Positions 24,830-37,900 of a DNA stretch of 64,000 nucleotides are shown here, one piece after another. Position 1 is the first letter of the stretch, and each line of letters begins with the position of its first letter. The stretch comes from Glycine soja (Eukaryota; Streptophyta; Magnoliopsida; Fabales; Fabaceae). A program made the position numbers and the translations under genes. The notes beneath the pieces are model-generated. The model was not told the origin of the DNA, ran no database searches, and worked only from the letters and a program-made list of their open reading frames with translations. Where the stretch lies: NCBI RefSeq assembly GCF_004193775.1, contig NC_041011.1:47871167-47935166 (forward strand). Direction: 5' to 3'.

Positions 24830-25145
24830 AAATTATTATTTTCATCCTCTAATTTTTTAGGTTCAATTTAGTCCTTTTTATTTTTAAAAGGTTGAATTTG
24901 ATTTGTTGATTTATATATATTAGATTCAATTTAAGCTCTTTATTTTTGAAATTTTTAATTACACCTTTATTTTTTAAAATTCATTCAATTTAATCTTATT
25001 TTTTAAAAAATATTTGGAGATGATTGAGGAAAAATGAGATCAAATTGAACTCATTTTAAAAAATAAAAAACCTAATTGAACTTTTAAAAACTAAAGGAAC
25101 CAAATTGAATAAAAAATAAATTAGAGGACTAAAATAATAAAATAG
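24830..25145. mobile_element. Foldback MITE-like element
   Basis: The left arm (24830-24930) contains TTTTCATCCTCTAATTT and pairs with the right arm (25040-25145), which contains AAATTAGAGGACTAAAA. The element is about 315 bp and almost fully palindromic, without coding capacity. Confidence 0.7.
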
Positions 25146-25679
25146 TAAAATTAATATCAATTTTTTTATTTCTTACATTTTTATATATTTTTAAAATATT
25201 ATCTTATAGGAATAATATCAATTTTTTTATAAAGACAATTTTTTTATTATGCATATATAAGTGAAAGAAATAAGTGGATCCATTCTTGCTTGCATGTCAC
25301 AAAAATCGTCTATAATTAAGCAAAAATGAATGTGTGTGATTGATTTCTTAAATTACGATGCGCATTTGAGCATTCATAAAGTGTCAATAGTGATGGAGTG
25401 AATGATGACAAAATAAAAGTAGAGAGAATGATTTTGATGAGCAAATTAAGTATATTTTTTTATACAATTAACGGAAAAAAAAGTCACACTAAAGATCCAT
25501 TACCCACTTCCAGTATTTGAATTACAAAAGAGGATAAAACTTCATATTTTTGTCAATATACGATAAACTTATCTATTAAGTAAAATTTGATTAAAAAATA
25601 TATCTGCTATTTAAAATTTAAAAATGGATTAAATATTTTTTAATAAGAAAAATATTATTGCAATAAAAAATAAGATAAA

Positions 25680-26030
25680 TATTATATTTGACAATACATT
25701 TAAGTTAATTTTTAGTTTTTTTATAAGCTTAAAAAATTTATTTGACTGTTGGATAAATAAACTTTTTTTAATAGTTTTTAATATTTTTAAAATTTTATTT
25801 AAAGTAACATTTTTTAAAATACTAGTTTATAAATTTTTATATTTTTTTAATTTTATGTCAATATATTTATCTAATTTTATAATTATTTTTTAAATAAATC
25901 ATTATTTTATTGTTTTTATATTATTTTATATTTTTTTAACTATTCCAACAGTTATTTTATTGTATTTATAATTTAATAACTTAATTTTTTAACTAAATTT
26001 ATTTAAGATAGTCAAATATTATTATTTTTT
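25680..26030. mobile_element. Degenerate foldback element next to the phosphatase fragment
   Basis: 25683-25760 (with ATTTGAC and GACTGTTGG) pairs imperfectly with 25945-26030 (with CCAACAGTT and AGTCAAATATT). It ends about 110 bp before the purple acid phosphatase fragment. I could not tell whether the two belong to one mobile unit. Confidence 0.4.
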
Positions 26031-26143
26031 TACTGCAAGATAAATATTTAATTAAAATAATTGATCTTATCTTTTTTCTGATTAAATCTCATCCATTAAA
26101 TATAACTTACACTAAAAATATTCGGTTCAATTCACACTGTCGT

Positions 26144-26273
26144 GGAAATCATGAACGTGACTGGCCAAACACAGGATCCTTTTTTGATACTCCAGATTCA
26201 GGTGGAGAATGTGAAGTTCCTGCAGAAACCATGTATTATTTTCCTGCTAAGAATAGAGCCAAATTCTGGTATG
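26144..26273 (+). pseudogene. Purple acid phosphatase exon fragment
   Basis: The 43-codon open segment begins with GNHE, the metal-binding block of plant purple acid phosphatases, followed by RDWPNTGSFF, DSGGEC, VPAETMYYFPA and KNRAKFWY, all in family order. No other phosphatase exon was found in the surrounding kilobases. Full-length plant enzymes of this type exceed 600 residues, so this piece is about 7 percent of one. It is either a relic of a lost gene or an exon carried by a transposon. It is not expected to be functional. Confidence 0.8.
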
Positions 26274-28780
26274 TTACATTAATCTAAATGCAAACTACGA
26301 TAGATAATTTGTTGTAGCAAAAGGGAATCAGGAAAATCATAAATAATGGATTTTTATTTCTTTAGATAATAGATAATAGATCTTTTATTTCTTCAGACAG
26401 TAGATAATATAACATCCAAAGACAATAGACAGATTACAGTTTATATTTTGCCTTTTTGCTCAAACTCTACATATTTACAAGCGATATAGTTGATCTTCCA
26501 CCTTTTTTTTAAACAACATAAAGTTTGGGAGAAAGTCGTTCTAGAGCTAATACATGTTATAAAGTTAGACTTATAGTGATATTTAAAAATAGTTTTAAAA
26601 AATAATTTATTAACAAAAGATAACTCAAGCTGATAAAAAGAAAATAAAAGATAACTCAAATTAAACTCAAAACTTGTTTTGTTTACATTTTTTTTTTTAT
26701 AATGTGAGGGAATAACAAAGATAAACAACAAAGCGAGCAATAGAACAACCTAAGGCATAATCTCTCAACAATAAGGCTAGAGAAGGAGATGCTATACATA
26801 GAAGCCTACATGACCTTGGTTAGCGAGATGAAGCCTTCCACTCTGAACTCCCAAAGGAGATCAAGAACCTCAATCAAGTTTGTTGTTTCCTGCATTTTCT
26901 TTTTGGCTTCCAGAATGGTCAATTACATTAAAAAACGCATCTTTTTTTTTTATTTTTTTTATTTTCAGAATGACCAATCCAGAAGCTAAACAAATTCGAA
27001 AAGGGTCTAGGAAGCAACTAAAAGGTGTCAGAAGCAACAATCCTTAAACATATGAACCACAGCCAGAGAATCTAGCTCAAAGTGATTCTATCTAAAAGAT
27101 GAGAGGCCACGGTTAAGGCCACATAGAGTAACATGGCCATAAATCGCCAACAAAAACTTTTTCAGTTTTACTCCTTTATTTGAGTTGAAGATGGAGTGGA
27201 AGGAACTATGATAAAAATATTAAATTTTTATGATTTGTTTGAGAGAAGAAAAACAAGGAGAAAATTTATTTTGGCGTGAAACAGTTTCTTCTTCTTCTTC
27301 TTATATTTAATTTTGGAGGGAGTACTGTTGACAGATTTAGAAAATAATAAAATATAATGAGGATAAAAAAAATCCGTATTTACTCAAGTAAATTATATTC
27401 ATTTGGCATGTGCTCCTTAGTGCATTCATGTTTGTGACAGTTTTTATACAGATGGAGTTGGTGGGATCTAGGTTATGCATGTGGCTCAAGAACTTTAAAT
27501 AATAATCGAACGATATAACTTTGATAGGACCGGGAGCTTCAAATAAATCCATTCACAAGTTTTAAAACTGAAATTTATAATAAGAAAAATATTTTTAAAT
27601 TGATCATTATATTATAAGTAAAATTTAGAATAAATTTTTTTATTTTAAAGCATATAAATTATATTTTAAATTTATGATAAATAATTTATATTGGTTATAA
27701 ATTTATTTTAAATATTTAATAATTTATTATAAAATAATGTAAATATAAGTAAATAGAAAAATAATAGATTAAAATGTAAATAGTTAGAAAAATCAAATAT
27801 ATAAGTAATGAAAACTTTTAAAAATACTATTGTTTAAGAAAATATTCTAAAATCATTTATTTATTTAATTATTATTATTATATATTGGTATGAAATATTT
27901 ATTGATTCGGTTGACTACCAATCTTTAGAAAGAAAAAAAAAACTTGGTTTGCCACGTTGATGGAGTTTCTCCTTTAAATCCTGTGTTTGAACCCCAGATT
28001 TTAGCTTAAAAATTTGAGTTTAGTACCAATTAGACCATTCTTTTTAAATAATAGCATTTAAATAATTTTGTTATCCTTTTGTCTTTTTAACAGATTCATT
28101 CAGATCTTTTTAACTACTTGATAGTTTATAACCCACCACAAAATGTGTTTCATAACTAGTGTGAGATATTAAACAACACTAGCGACATTAATTCCATATT
28201 AATAAAAAGATAACATTGACTTAAATTTGAAAGTTAACGAATCGAAATATTTTTTTAAAATTTAAAAAGTCAAAATGGATTTTTACAATAAAATAAAAGA
28301 TTAAAGTATATTTTAGCCTTTAATACAATAAAATTTACTTTTTTTCAGCAAAAAAAAAGAGGCACTCCGTGTAGTTCATACTATAACGACAGAAAAAGGC
28401 TAAATAAAAAATTAATTGTGACAAAATATGGTAGTTATTTAATAAAAATGAAGGGTAAAATTATCTAAAAAAATGGACACCAAAATAAACCCCCATTATA
28501 ATTGTTATAAATTATAAATTATTGATTAAAATTTGAACAACATAGAAAAGAAAACATAACAGAAAAGGAGAGTTTTATATTGCCTTTGCCATATCGTATT
28601 TTTCAAATGATAAATTGTAACTTCTTTACAATTTTTCAAACTTTTAAACAAGCAAAAAAAACTTATTTTCATCAACTTTCTTTCCATGATCTCATCTTTT
28701 ATAGATTAAAGATTAAAGTTTCATCACCATAAAAAAGAAAACATAACACAAAAGGTGATTTCTATGTACTTGTCATCGTA
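26274..28780. other. AT-rich intergenic DNA, no gene seen
   Basis: Contains a small TTC microsatellite near 27288-27302 and a B-box-like GTTTGAACCCC near 27990 that could be a decayed SINE. The small open frames on both strands (for example 26441-26740 and 27337-27552) show no recognisable motif. Confidence 0.4.
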
Positions 28781-28785
28781 TTTTT

Positions 28786-29098
28786 GAAAGGTTAAAATAC
28801 ATTTCATGTTTTTGCAATTTACCATTTTTTATTTTTGTTCTTTCAATTTTTTTTTTTGTTTTCGTCCCTATAAAATATTTATTTTATTTTATTTTTCATT
28901 CTCAATTTTTTTTAGAAAATACTTTTAAACAGTACAAATAAGTGTATTAGACAGTAAAAAAATATTATTTAAAGTGTTTTAAGGATAAAAAATAAAATAA
29001 ACATATTTTACAAGGGTTAAAATGATTTTTTTACAGAAATAAAAATGAAAAATAACATTAAATTGCATGAACGAAAAAATATTTAAGCCTTTTTGAAA
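28786..29098. mobile_element. Foldback MITE-like element
   Basis: The left arm starts AGGTTAAAATACATTTCATG and pairs imperfectly with a right arm ending near 29098 (GAACGAAAAAATATTTAAGCC). Internal AT-rich sequence pairs as well, making a nearly continuous hairpin of about 310 bp with no coding capacity. Confidence 0.65.
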
Positions 29099-31250
29099 TA
29101 ATAAATTGCAATTAATTTAACAAATTTCCAAACATTTAAACAAGGAAAAATACTTATTTTTATTATCTTCTTTTCCATGTTCTCGTCTTTATTATAAAAA
29201 TATATGTGATTGGGAATTGATTAAATATACTAGATGTCTTTGATTAGTAAAATGGTGTTATTTAAGAGAAAATGATAAATAAATTTAATGAAATTATATC
29301 AAATCAACTTCAAGAATTATGAAGAAATTTATCAAATCTAACCTATTTTATTATAGGAGTTTGATAAAAAAAAACTTTGAAAAGATCATTGAGGCTATTT
29401 TGAACAAAACTAGCGGGAAAAAAATTAGCTATAGTTAAAAGTTTTTAAACTAACTTATTAAAATATAAGTGTTTAGTAAAACTAGTTGAAAAATTCAAAT
29501 TTACATAAATAACATATTTAAAAAAGATAATAAATAATTTGAATAAATATTTTCAGCATAAAAGAGGAATAAAGTATAAAAAATAAAAACTAGTAGTTTA
29601 AAAAATACTACTTAAAGTAGTGTTTAAAAAAATACTAAAAACTACTTTAAACAATTTATTTAACGTATAACTAAACAAACTTTTCAACTAACAAAAAAAA
29701 AAAGTTAAAAATCAACTAAAACGGTAGAAGATAATCTTAGATTAAAAAATTAGCATGACTATTTTTGTACTTATTATTTTTTATGTATAACACTCAAAAA
29801 ATATTTTATTTTATTTATAAAATCTCTCAAAAAAGTTAATTTTTTTATACATGTTTAAATTAACTTTTTAAAACATAAATAAAACTCAAAATATTAAGAT
29901 AGTAATTATTTTTTTTTGAAGAGATCTTTAAGATTTTGATTAAAAAATAACACTAATATTACTGATAGTAGTATGGTGTTCAGAAAAACAAATAATTAGT
30001 TTTGATTAAAAGATAGTAATATTACTAAGAGTAGTATGATGCTCAGAATTCAGCAAAAAATAAAAGTATGATGTTCAGAATTTTTTTTTACTGATACTAT
30101 TGTTTTTGGTAAATAATATTATTGATAGTATGATATTAATTGATATATTGAAAAATTATGGAAGTATTTCCCATTTCCAAACTCTCTTTCTCTCCCACAC
30201 CGTCACACACACACACAAATGTATTTTGTCCTTTAAAAATTAAAATACATGTCTGCGCTTTGATTGAAAGGGGCATCCTCCTTAATTTAGTTAGTCATAC
30301 CAATTTGCTTAATGTCAAAATCGAGCTTATCACATTCGGAGGAGGATGAAGGAAAAGGATTATAGGATCTGATTGAGTACAAGTCTCAAAAATTTCTATA
30401 ATGAAAAAAAAATTGTAAAAAAAGAATTCTCAAAAATACTTTTGACTTGAATCTAAACAGATTCTAACTCACATTATCTGTGATAAAAAAAATAAGTATT
30501 ATGTGTGTTCCTAATCTAAGTCATGCAGCAAGTGCTGAGAGTTTAGTTATACGCACAACACAGGTTGGCCCACAAAATGGACCTACCCTACCACGATAAG
30601 TCCCCAGACCAAACTACAGAAATCTGCACCTCTCTTTCTTCCTTTTTCCAGCCTTATATCATCAAAGGCAACACAGCTGTACAATTAAGTCTACACTTCA
30701 AAGAAAGTGGTTACTTACCCTAAATCCCCACACTTATATATATGCCCATTACTCACGCCACCTTCCATAACTAGTCATATAATAACATTGGGGGGTTTTA
30801 ACAGAAATATTTCTACGCTAATAATTGAGAAACTCTAATAATTGAGAAACTATATATTTAAACTCTGTCATTATTAACCAAAAATAAAAACACATGAAAA
30901 ATATAATTGAGTTGAGCATACTATCTCCTATAGAAGATGAATGCAATCATATAGAAATAAAGAAAAATCTATAAAAATGTTTATCATTGAAACATTAATA
31001 ATACTAGATTTTGCGTATCTATTAGATTACTTACATTAATACCACTCGTTGGGAGATGAATTGACGTAAAACTGCTTTGGTATAATTAGTAATATATATA
31101 TATATATATAACTGCCATTAAATATAATGGATTTTAACACAATTTTCTTGAAGATTCAACTTAGGCTTGTACCAAAAAAATTGAGTGAGAAAAGCAACAA
31201 AAAGTGAACTATAGGTTGAAGATTGAATTTCACCAAAAAACAAGCCCCAC
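29099..31250. other. AT-rich intergenic DNA, no gene seen
   Basis: Contains (CA)n near 30203-30216 and (TA)n at 31091-31110. A TATA-like CACTTATATATATGCCC at about 30730-30746, followed by less AT-rich sequence, could be a core promoter, but no open frame of substance follows. Confidence 0.4.
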
Positions 31251-31955
31251 GGCAGCAGCAAAGATGGTTTGGTTGCCATCTTGGTCCATATTCTGCTACG
31301 TGGTGGGTCCATCCCACACACTTGGAACCTCAAAAGCTTCTTTCCATTTCCTTCCTTCTCATCCATTTTCCAATATTAATTCAGTTTCCCTCCTTTCCCC
31401 AATACACGACAACGCACACCTTAATTCCCCTTCACATCCACCTTGTCCCAATCTCCAACTCCTTCAACCTCCTCTCCTCTGTTTTCTTTTCTATCTCCAA
31501 CAACAACAGTGACCAAAACGACGCCGTTTCCGAGGCTTCCAAAAACCGCAATTCCGAACTCCACACACACATATTCTCCAGTTCCATTCCTTTTTCTTCT
31601 TCCTTTTCTAGCTCTTTATTCCGCGTGCGCGAAACTATTATTATAACGCTGATTGCGACGCGAATTAATCTTTATCCGTTGCGCTGAAGCAATTAATGTG
31701 GCGTCCACTTCACATACGTGGATTTCCAATCCCGCTTCATTCCGAAATCCACACTACATCAAAGTTGAAACTCTATTAATCTGATTCCATTGTTGGTTGG
31801 TTATTCATTCCTCCAAGTTCAGACAAATAGCAAAAAACAACACAGTAGTTAGCGCGCGCTTATTTCTAGATCTCGCTTTCTCGATTCTCCTTTTCCCAAG
31901 CGAATCTGAATCCAAGAAAAAACAACAGCATACGATTCCTTTCTTCTCTCTGAAG
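31251..31955 (+). promoter_or_regulatory. Promoter and 5'UTR region of the pectin acetylesterase gene
   Basis: This stretch is richer in C and T than the surrounding intergenic DNA and lies directly upstream of the ATG at 31956. It contains AAAACGACGCCGTTTC at 31515-31530, a near-palindromic motif of a kind often seen in plant promoters. The transcription start cannot be fixed; no clear TATA box sits at a fitting distance. Open frames here (for example 31223-31687) are low-complexity and probably not translated. Confidence 0.45.
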
Positions 31956-34900
31956 ATGGATTTCGTCGTGGCGTTCGCATTATTGTGTCTATTCACGATG
32001 GAGCCATGGCGCGTTCTCTCGCAGCAGCAACAGAGACTTCTCGTGAACATGACGCTCGTTCCAAACGCTCGTGCTAGCGGTGCTCGTAAGTTCAGTTTCA
32101 TTTTCCTCGTTTGATTATTAATTAATACATTTGTACTGTTATTGTTATTTATTAAAAGTTGGAGAGTCGGAAATATTTTGTAGTTTGTTTGGACGGAAGT
32201 TTACCGGCGTATCACTTGCACAGAGGATTTGGAGCTGGTAAAGACAACTGGCTTCTACAATTTGAGGTACGTCGAACTTTCTCTACCTCTTAAAAATATG
32301 ATCCAAGAATTAATTAAAACATGTTCATGTGCATGCGAAGGATATAGTAATATACTAGTCATATTATTATATGATATATTTATCTTTTTGTTGTGTATGA
32401 GTTGTTTGCATCGAATAAAAAAAGAGAGTAGTAGGTGCAGTGTTGTGTTTTGGTGGTGTTTGAGAAAGTGGCGATGGTGTTTTTCTTGTTTCGGGGAGAA
32501 GGGGGTGAGAGTGATGATTGACTTATTGGTTGGTTTCGAAATGCCATAGGACAGTGGCTTTTTTGTCGTTTGCCTAGAGTTTTGCGCGCGCACAGCTTTG
32601 GGGAACTGGAGTGTTGTTTAACTACACGCTACACAGAGATCCAACAGACACAATCTATGCTTACGTGGTCGTTCTTTATTGGCGGATAGAGTTTTGATAG
32701 TTTATCTCTAGAAAATTCATAATCTTATACCTACTAGTATACACTATACAGTATTTTTTTTTACTGATTTAATTGTTAAATTATAATTATTTTTTTTTGT
32801 AAAATTTTGTGAAACGAAATTAGTAATAAAAACAAGATAATTTTTTATTATAAATTAATAAAAATTCTTATAATTTCGTTATTCTTGGGATACATGATTT
32901 TATCATCATCAACTATTTATTTTTATATTTTAATAAATTATTAATGATTTTTATCTTTTCTTTTATGTTCAAACTTTGAATTTTCATATCTGAAATTTAA
33001 TTATTTTTTTAAAAATATATTAAAATTTCCTTTCTTTCCTAAAAATATTCTTTTTATTATTTATTTTTCTAATTTATCTATTAACTATATTATATTAAAC
33101 TTTATATTACTTATACTTTCAATTAAATTAATATATAATTTTATAAATAAAATACATATAATCAATATTTTAATATAATAATATATTTTATCATAAAGGT
33201 ATTTAGAAAAGTCTATCAATTTTAACAATTGTAAAAAATAATTTTTATTTATGAATAACTAAGATTGTATGTAAATAAAATAAGTTTGAACATTCAAGCA
33301 AAATTTATATTTTTAAAAATTTTTTACCTCAAAATTTTAGATCATCATTTTTTTAATGTAAAATATTTATTAATTTTATTGATGAATAATTTTTATTAAA
33401 AAATTTAATCGATCAGTTTTAGTATAAAATTATCTCTCAATATTTTTTTTTATTCATAAAACTTGAATTTAAAAATTTAGACGAATGACAGGTTGATTTT
33501 ACCTCTAATTCAAGTTACCTCTTGTTATTTTTGTTATTGCACAAAAAGTATTGTTCACCTAGACACATTCAAATTAAAAGGAGCTTTGTAATTAATTAAG
33601 CATGACCAAAGTCAATAGACATTCCACGGTTCACACTTCCATAATCAGTGTCTTTGGAAGCGTGGAGTTAAAGATAGCGAAGTTGACCCATACAGGGTAC
33701 TGTGGGAGAATAAAGTTTCATACAAACTTTGAATCCAAGCAAAGCAATGGAAATCTGAAATAATTGATTGAAATGACAAATTAGATAATAGCACAGCAGC
33801 TAGTTAGTTCAGTTAGCTTGGTGGAGCCTAAATACAAATTGAAGGAACGTAACCCCTTTGGTTCTACGTACATTCACAAATCATTAATGATCATCACCAA
33901 TTTATTATTCATGATACATGCCAGGGAGGTGGATGGTGCAATGACTTGAAATCATGCTTGGAGAGAGCCACAACTAGGAGGGGTTCAACACGTTATATGA
34001 CCAAGTGGGAGGTGTTCTCTGGTATTTTAAGCAATAGTGCTACCCTTAATCCAGGCAAGTTAATCAAATTTTACCTTGTCTATTTTTTTTTCTTTCATAT
34101 GAGAATTATACGGACTAATCAACACTCCTAAAATAAAATTACTCATACTTACAAAGGATTATAAGAAGATTAAAGATTATAAAATTATGAGTCATCCTAA
34201 ATTATATATTATTTTACAAATTATAATCTCACTTAATAGTTAGAGAAGTGATGACACTCTTATATAAATATATTTTTCTCTCAACAAAATAATTTTGTTT
34301 CTCAAATTCTCTTCATGTGTTTCTTCTCTCATTCTCTTCTATTTATAATAAATATTGTCACTAATTATAATAAATAAGTTGTCTTAGAAGTTAAAACTAA
34401 AAATAACTTTCGATACATCAATCCAAATAGACTTCATTTAGTAAAATACAATCTTTTACTTTATATTTAAATCTTAATGATAAAAAATTAATTCTCACTA
34501 TACATAAAATACATCTTATCTTTTGACTTAAAATTCTACACATTATTATAACTTTATAACTTGAATTTGAAGGTTCATTTGTTTACATAACATATATGTG
34601 GCTATAGAGTGTCACTTTCTTCAATGAAAAACGTTATGAAAAATGTTTCTTATACTTTTTTGATCGGAAAATGTTTCTTATATGAATATACTTCTTCTAT
34701 ATGTGTATATATTTGTCTCAAAGGTTTGATGATATATAGGTAAATTTGTTATCAAATCTACATGATGAGTAGCAAAACAAATATATCGTTGAAAGGACAG
34801 AGCACTGGATGGTAAATAATAATTATAGCTTGGGTCATAACTCCGCATTACACATCCGCCTCCACCAACTAGGGGAGGTTCCGTGGGGTGCAACTCAAGG

Positions 34901-37900
34901 TGCTCCAACGGGCCCTCAAGAGAGGGAAACGTAGGAGGAAGGGATAGTGGAGGATTGAATCGAATAGTACACGCTGTGTGCACACCATCAAAAGCCCAAT
35001 ACGGAGAGCTGGTGGATGCATTAGAATTTAGAAGCATGGTGACTACTGCATTTATACGAATTAGAGCACAACAATTACGTGCGCTTAGACTAAGGAAAAT
35101 ATCTAAAAAGAACAAGTGTTTTTTTAATAACACGGAAGTACTTGAGGTTTTTATTTCAGTCTAATTATTCTCTTTTCATCGCATTCAAGCAGGATGGATG
35201 AAATGGAGAAAAACATCGGGAGTGTTATGTGATGCAAAGGTACCGATCAAGCTAAAGGGAAAGTTTTATCGGACTGCGGTAAGACCGGCGATTTTGTACG
35301 GAACAGAATGTTGGGCGGTCAAGAGCCAACATGAGAATAAAGTAGGTGTAGCGGAGATGAGGATGTTGCGGTGGATGTGTGGTAAGACTCGACAAGATAA
35401 AATTAGAAACGAAGCTATTAGAGAGAGGGTTGGAGTAGCGCCTATTGTAGAGAAGATGGTGGAAAATAGACTTAGGTGGTTTGGGCATGTAGAGAGAAGA
35501 CCGGTAGACTCTGTAGTGAGGAGGATAGACCAGATGGAGAGAAGACAAACAATTGGAGGCAGAGGAAGACCCAAAAAGACTAGAGGTTATCAAAAAGGAT
35601 CTCGAAATTAATGGTTTGGATAGAAATATAGTACTTGATAGAACATTATGGCGGAAGTTGATCCATGTAGCCGACCCCACCTAGTGGGATAAGGCGTTGT
35701 TGTTGTTGTATCTTTATTTTCAAATTAAGGATTAAACCAAATCCTTAATTAAACGACATAAATGTTGAATCATTTCTATCAACTGTTTTTAGATAAAAAA
35801 ATAATTACACAATGAAAATGGGGTTCATCAATTATTATTATTATTATTATTATTTAATCTATAATCTCTTTAAATTATTCAAATTCCTCATCACAGCATC
35901 GCCGCATCGGGGCATATAGCCATATAAATTAAACAATTAATTACTAGTAGCTCCTTAAATTATTCGATTTCCTACTCACTGCCTCAGGGCTAATGAGATA
36001 TATATACCGATATAGAATTTTTGTCCAACTCAAAAAAATAATACCGATATAGACACTACAATGTAGGGACTATTAGCATTTTTTTAATTGGTAGCATCAT
36101 AGTATAATTATTTGAGATACTACATGACCATTCTCCAATCATCGTCATCTTCAGTTCAGCTGTCGGTGGACGTACCGTGCTTCTAAAGGCTAATATAAAA
36201 TTATTTGAGATAATGTGAGCATCATAACCAATATTGTGCTTAGATTCGTTACACTGTCTTATTAATTTCTTTGCATTTGATGCATGAAACGAAAAATACG
36301 TTTTCCCACTTGGAAAAGGAAAATAAATATTAACTATGTGGACATTGAAATAAAATGTGCAAAAAAGTTTTAGTTGGTTAATTATCGAAACTGAGTTCTG
36401 ATTCAAATAAAAAAAATCTGTAGATTTTATTCTCACTTACTTTCATATAGTTAATTAATAGCATTTTAGTCGTATATATATTTTTAATTTTATTTAAATA
36501 TTTTACTTTCGAAATCTCTGGCGTGATAGACTGATAGTATAATCCAAGCAACTAGAATAACTTTTTGTCGAATTTTGTATGAAAGGAAGTTTTTTTTTTT
36601 TTTAATATGTTATCCCCCCCTCCCCCCTCCCCCTTTAGACTTTTGTGTTTTTGATTTTTTTAATAATTAAATAGTTGCTTTTGTCCGTGCTGTACCAGAT
36701 TTTTACAATTGGAACCGTGTGAAGCTGAGATATTGTGATGGAGCTTCATTTACTGGAGACGCTGTGTTCACTAACAAGGTAATTTTCTCAACGCCTCTAC
36801 CCAAACAAAGGGATTAAAAAAGAAAGAAGGATATAAATCTTTGGCTAAATGAGATATCTTCCATTCATTCCTCTATCATATATAATTGTCAGTTTGTCAC
36901 ATTTGATGGCTAAATCACTCCTCTAATTCGAAATTACAGTAAAATCAGGATAATTGTAAGGGATTCAAGCTAAATCAGAAAGAACACTGATTTTTACAAA
37001 GAAAAACAAGAGCAAAGTTTCATTGTTTGAATTTTAAATAATTCATATAATAAACCATTTGTGATTCTACCAAAAATGGGCCAACACTATGTGTAATTAG
37101 TAGTATTTTTATAATTCATTCACTTTTTATTTGTCTTACACACACATATCTTGAAAATAATCTTCTTCAATCAAAAGGTCTAAAGCAAAAGTTATTTTAT
37201 TTTACTTTTTTTGTTAAAAAACCATTTTCCAAGGAAAATTACAGTTAAATCAGGAAGGTATTGGGTTAATGTATGGGATTTTCTGTTTCGTCAGCATTTT
37301 CATTTGTCTAAACCAATTTTGTTGCATTAAGTAACTCTTCGTGTTTGTGAGATGAACATCAGACAACAACACTTCATTTCAAAGGGCAAAGAATTTGGGA
37401 AGCCATTATTCGCGACCTTTTACCACAGGGTTTGGGAAAGGCACGGAAGGTATACTTCAACTCTATGGAGTTTGCTTCGGTTTATTCTCTCAAGTCTCAA
37501 CTGAAGATGAGTTTAAGTAAAAAAAAGTTATATTATATGATGTAAACGAAATTTATAATACATACTATCTCTCGTGTGTAGGCTTTGCTTTCAGGTTGCT
37601 CAGCAGGAGGGTTAGCGACCTTTCACCATTGTGACGCCTTCGCCAAGTATTTGCCAACGAATGCTAGTGTTAAATGCTTGAGTGATGCCGGTTTTTTTCT
37701 TGATGAGTATGTTTTCATTGTTTTGTCTATCTTGACTCATTTCAACATAATCACAATCTTCATCTGTATTTTTTCTTCAAAATCTAAGCATTTACGTTTC
37801 TCACCCCCTTTTGCAGAAGAGATATCAGTTTGAATCACACTATGAGGTATAATTTCAAAAGTCTAGTTCAATTGCAGGTAACCTTCAATAAATGCGTCAT

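Noticed and set aside
26528..26560. Fifteen to eighteen bases resembling 18S rRNA (TTCTAGAGCTAATACATG)
   Set aside because: Flanks do not match rRNA at all, and the match is too short to support an rRNA fragment.
27960..28020. B-box-like GTTTGAACCCC suggesting a tRNA or SINE
   Set aside because: No A box, no cloverleaf and no target-site duplication were found.
31223..31687. 154-codon open frame upstream of the pectin acetylesterase
   Set aside because: Its residues reflect C/T-rich leader DNA; it has no motif and overlaps other similar frames.
34678..35133. 151-codon minus-strand frame in intron 3 of the pectin acetylesterase
   Set aside because: No recognisable domain, and the opposite strand is open too, as expected for a less AT-rich patch.
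35252..35680. 142-codon minus-strand frame
   Set aside because: It is the antisense of the RTE LINE reverse transcriptase end.
36056..36436. 126-codon minus-strand frame in intron 3 of the pectin acetylesterase
   Set aside because: AT-driven composition, no family match, intronic and antisense.
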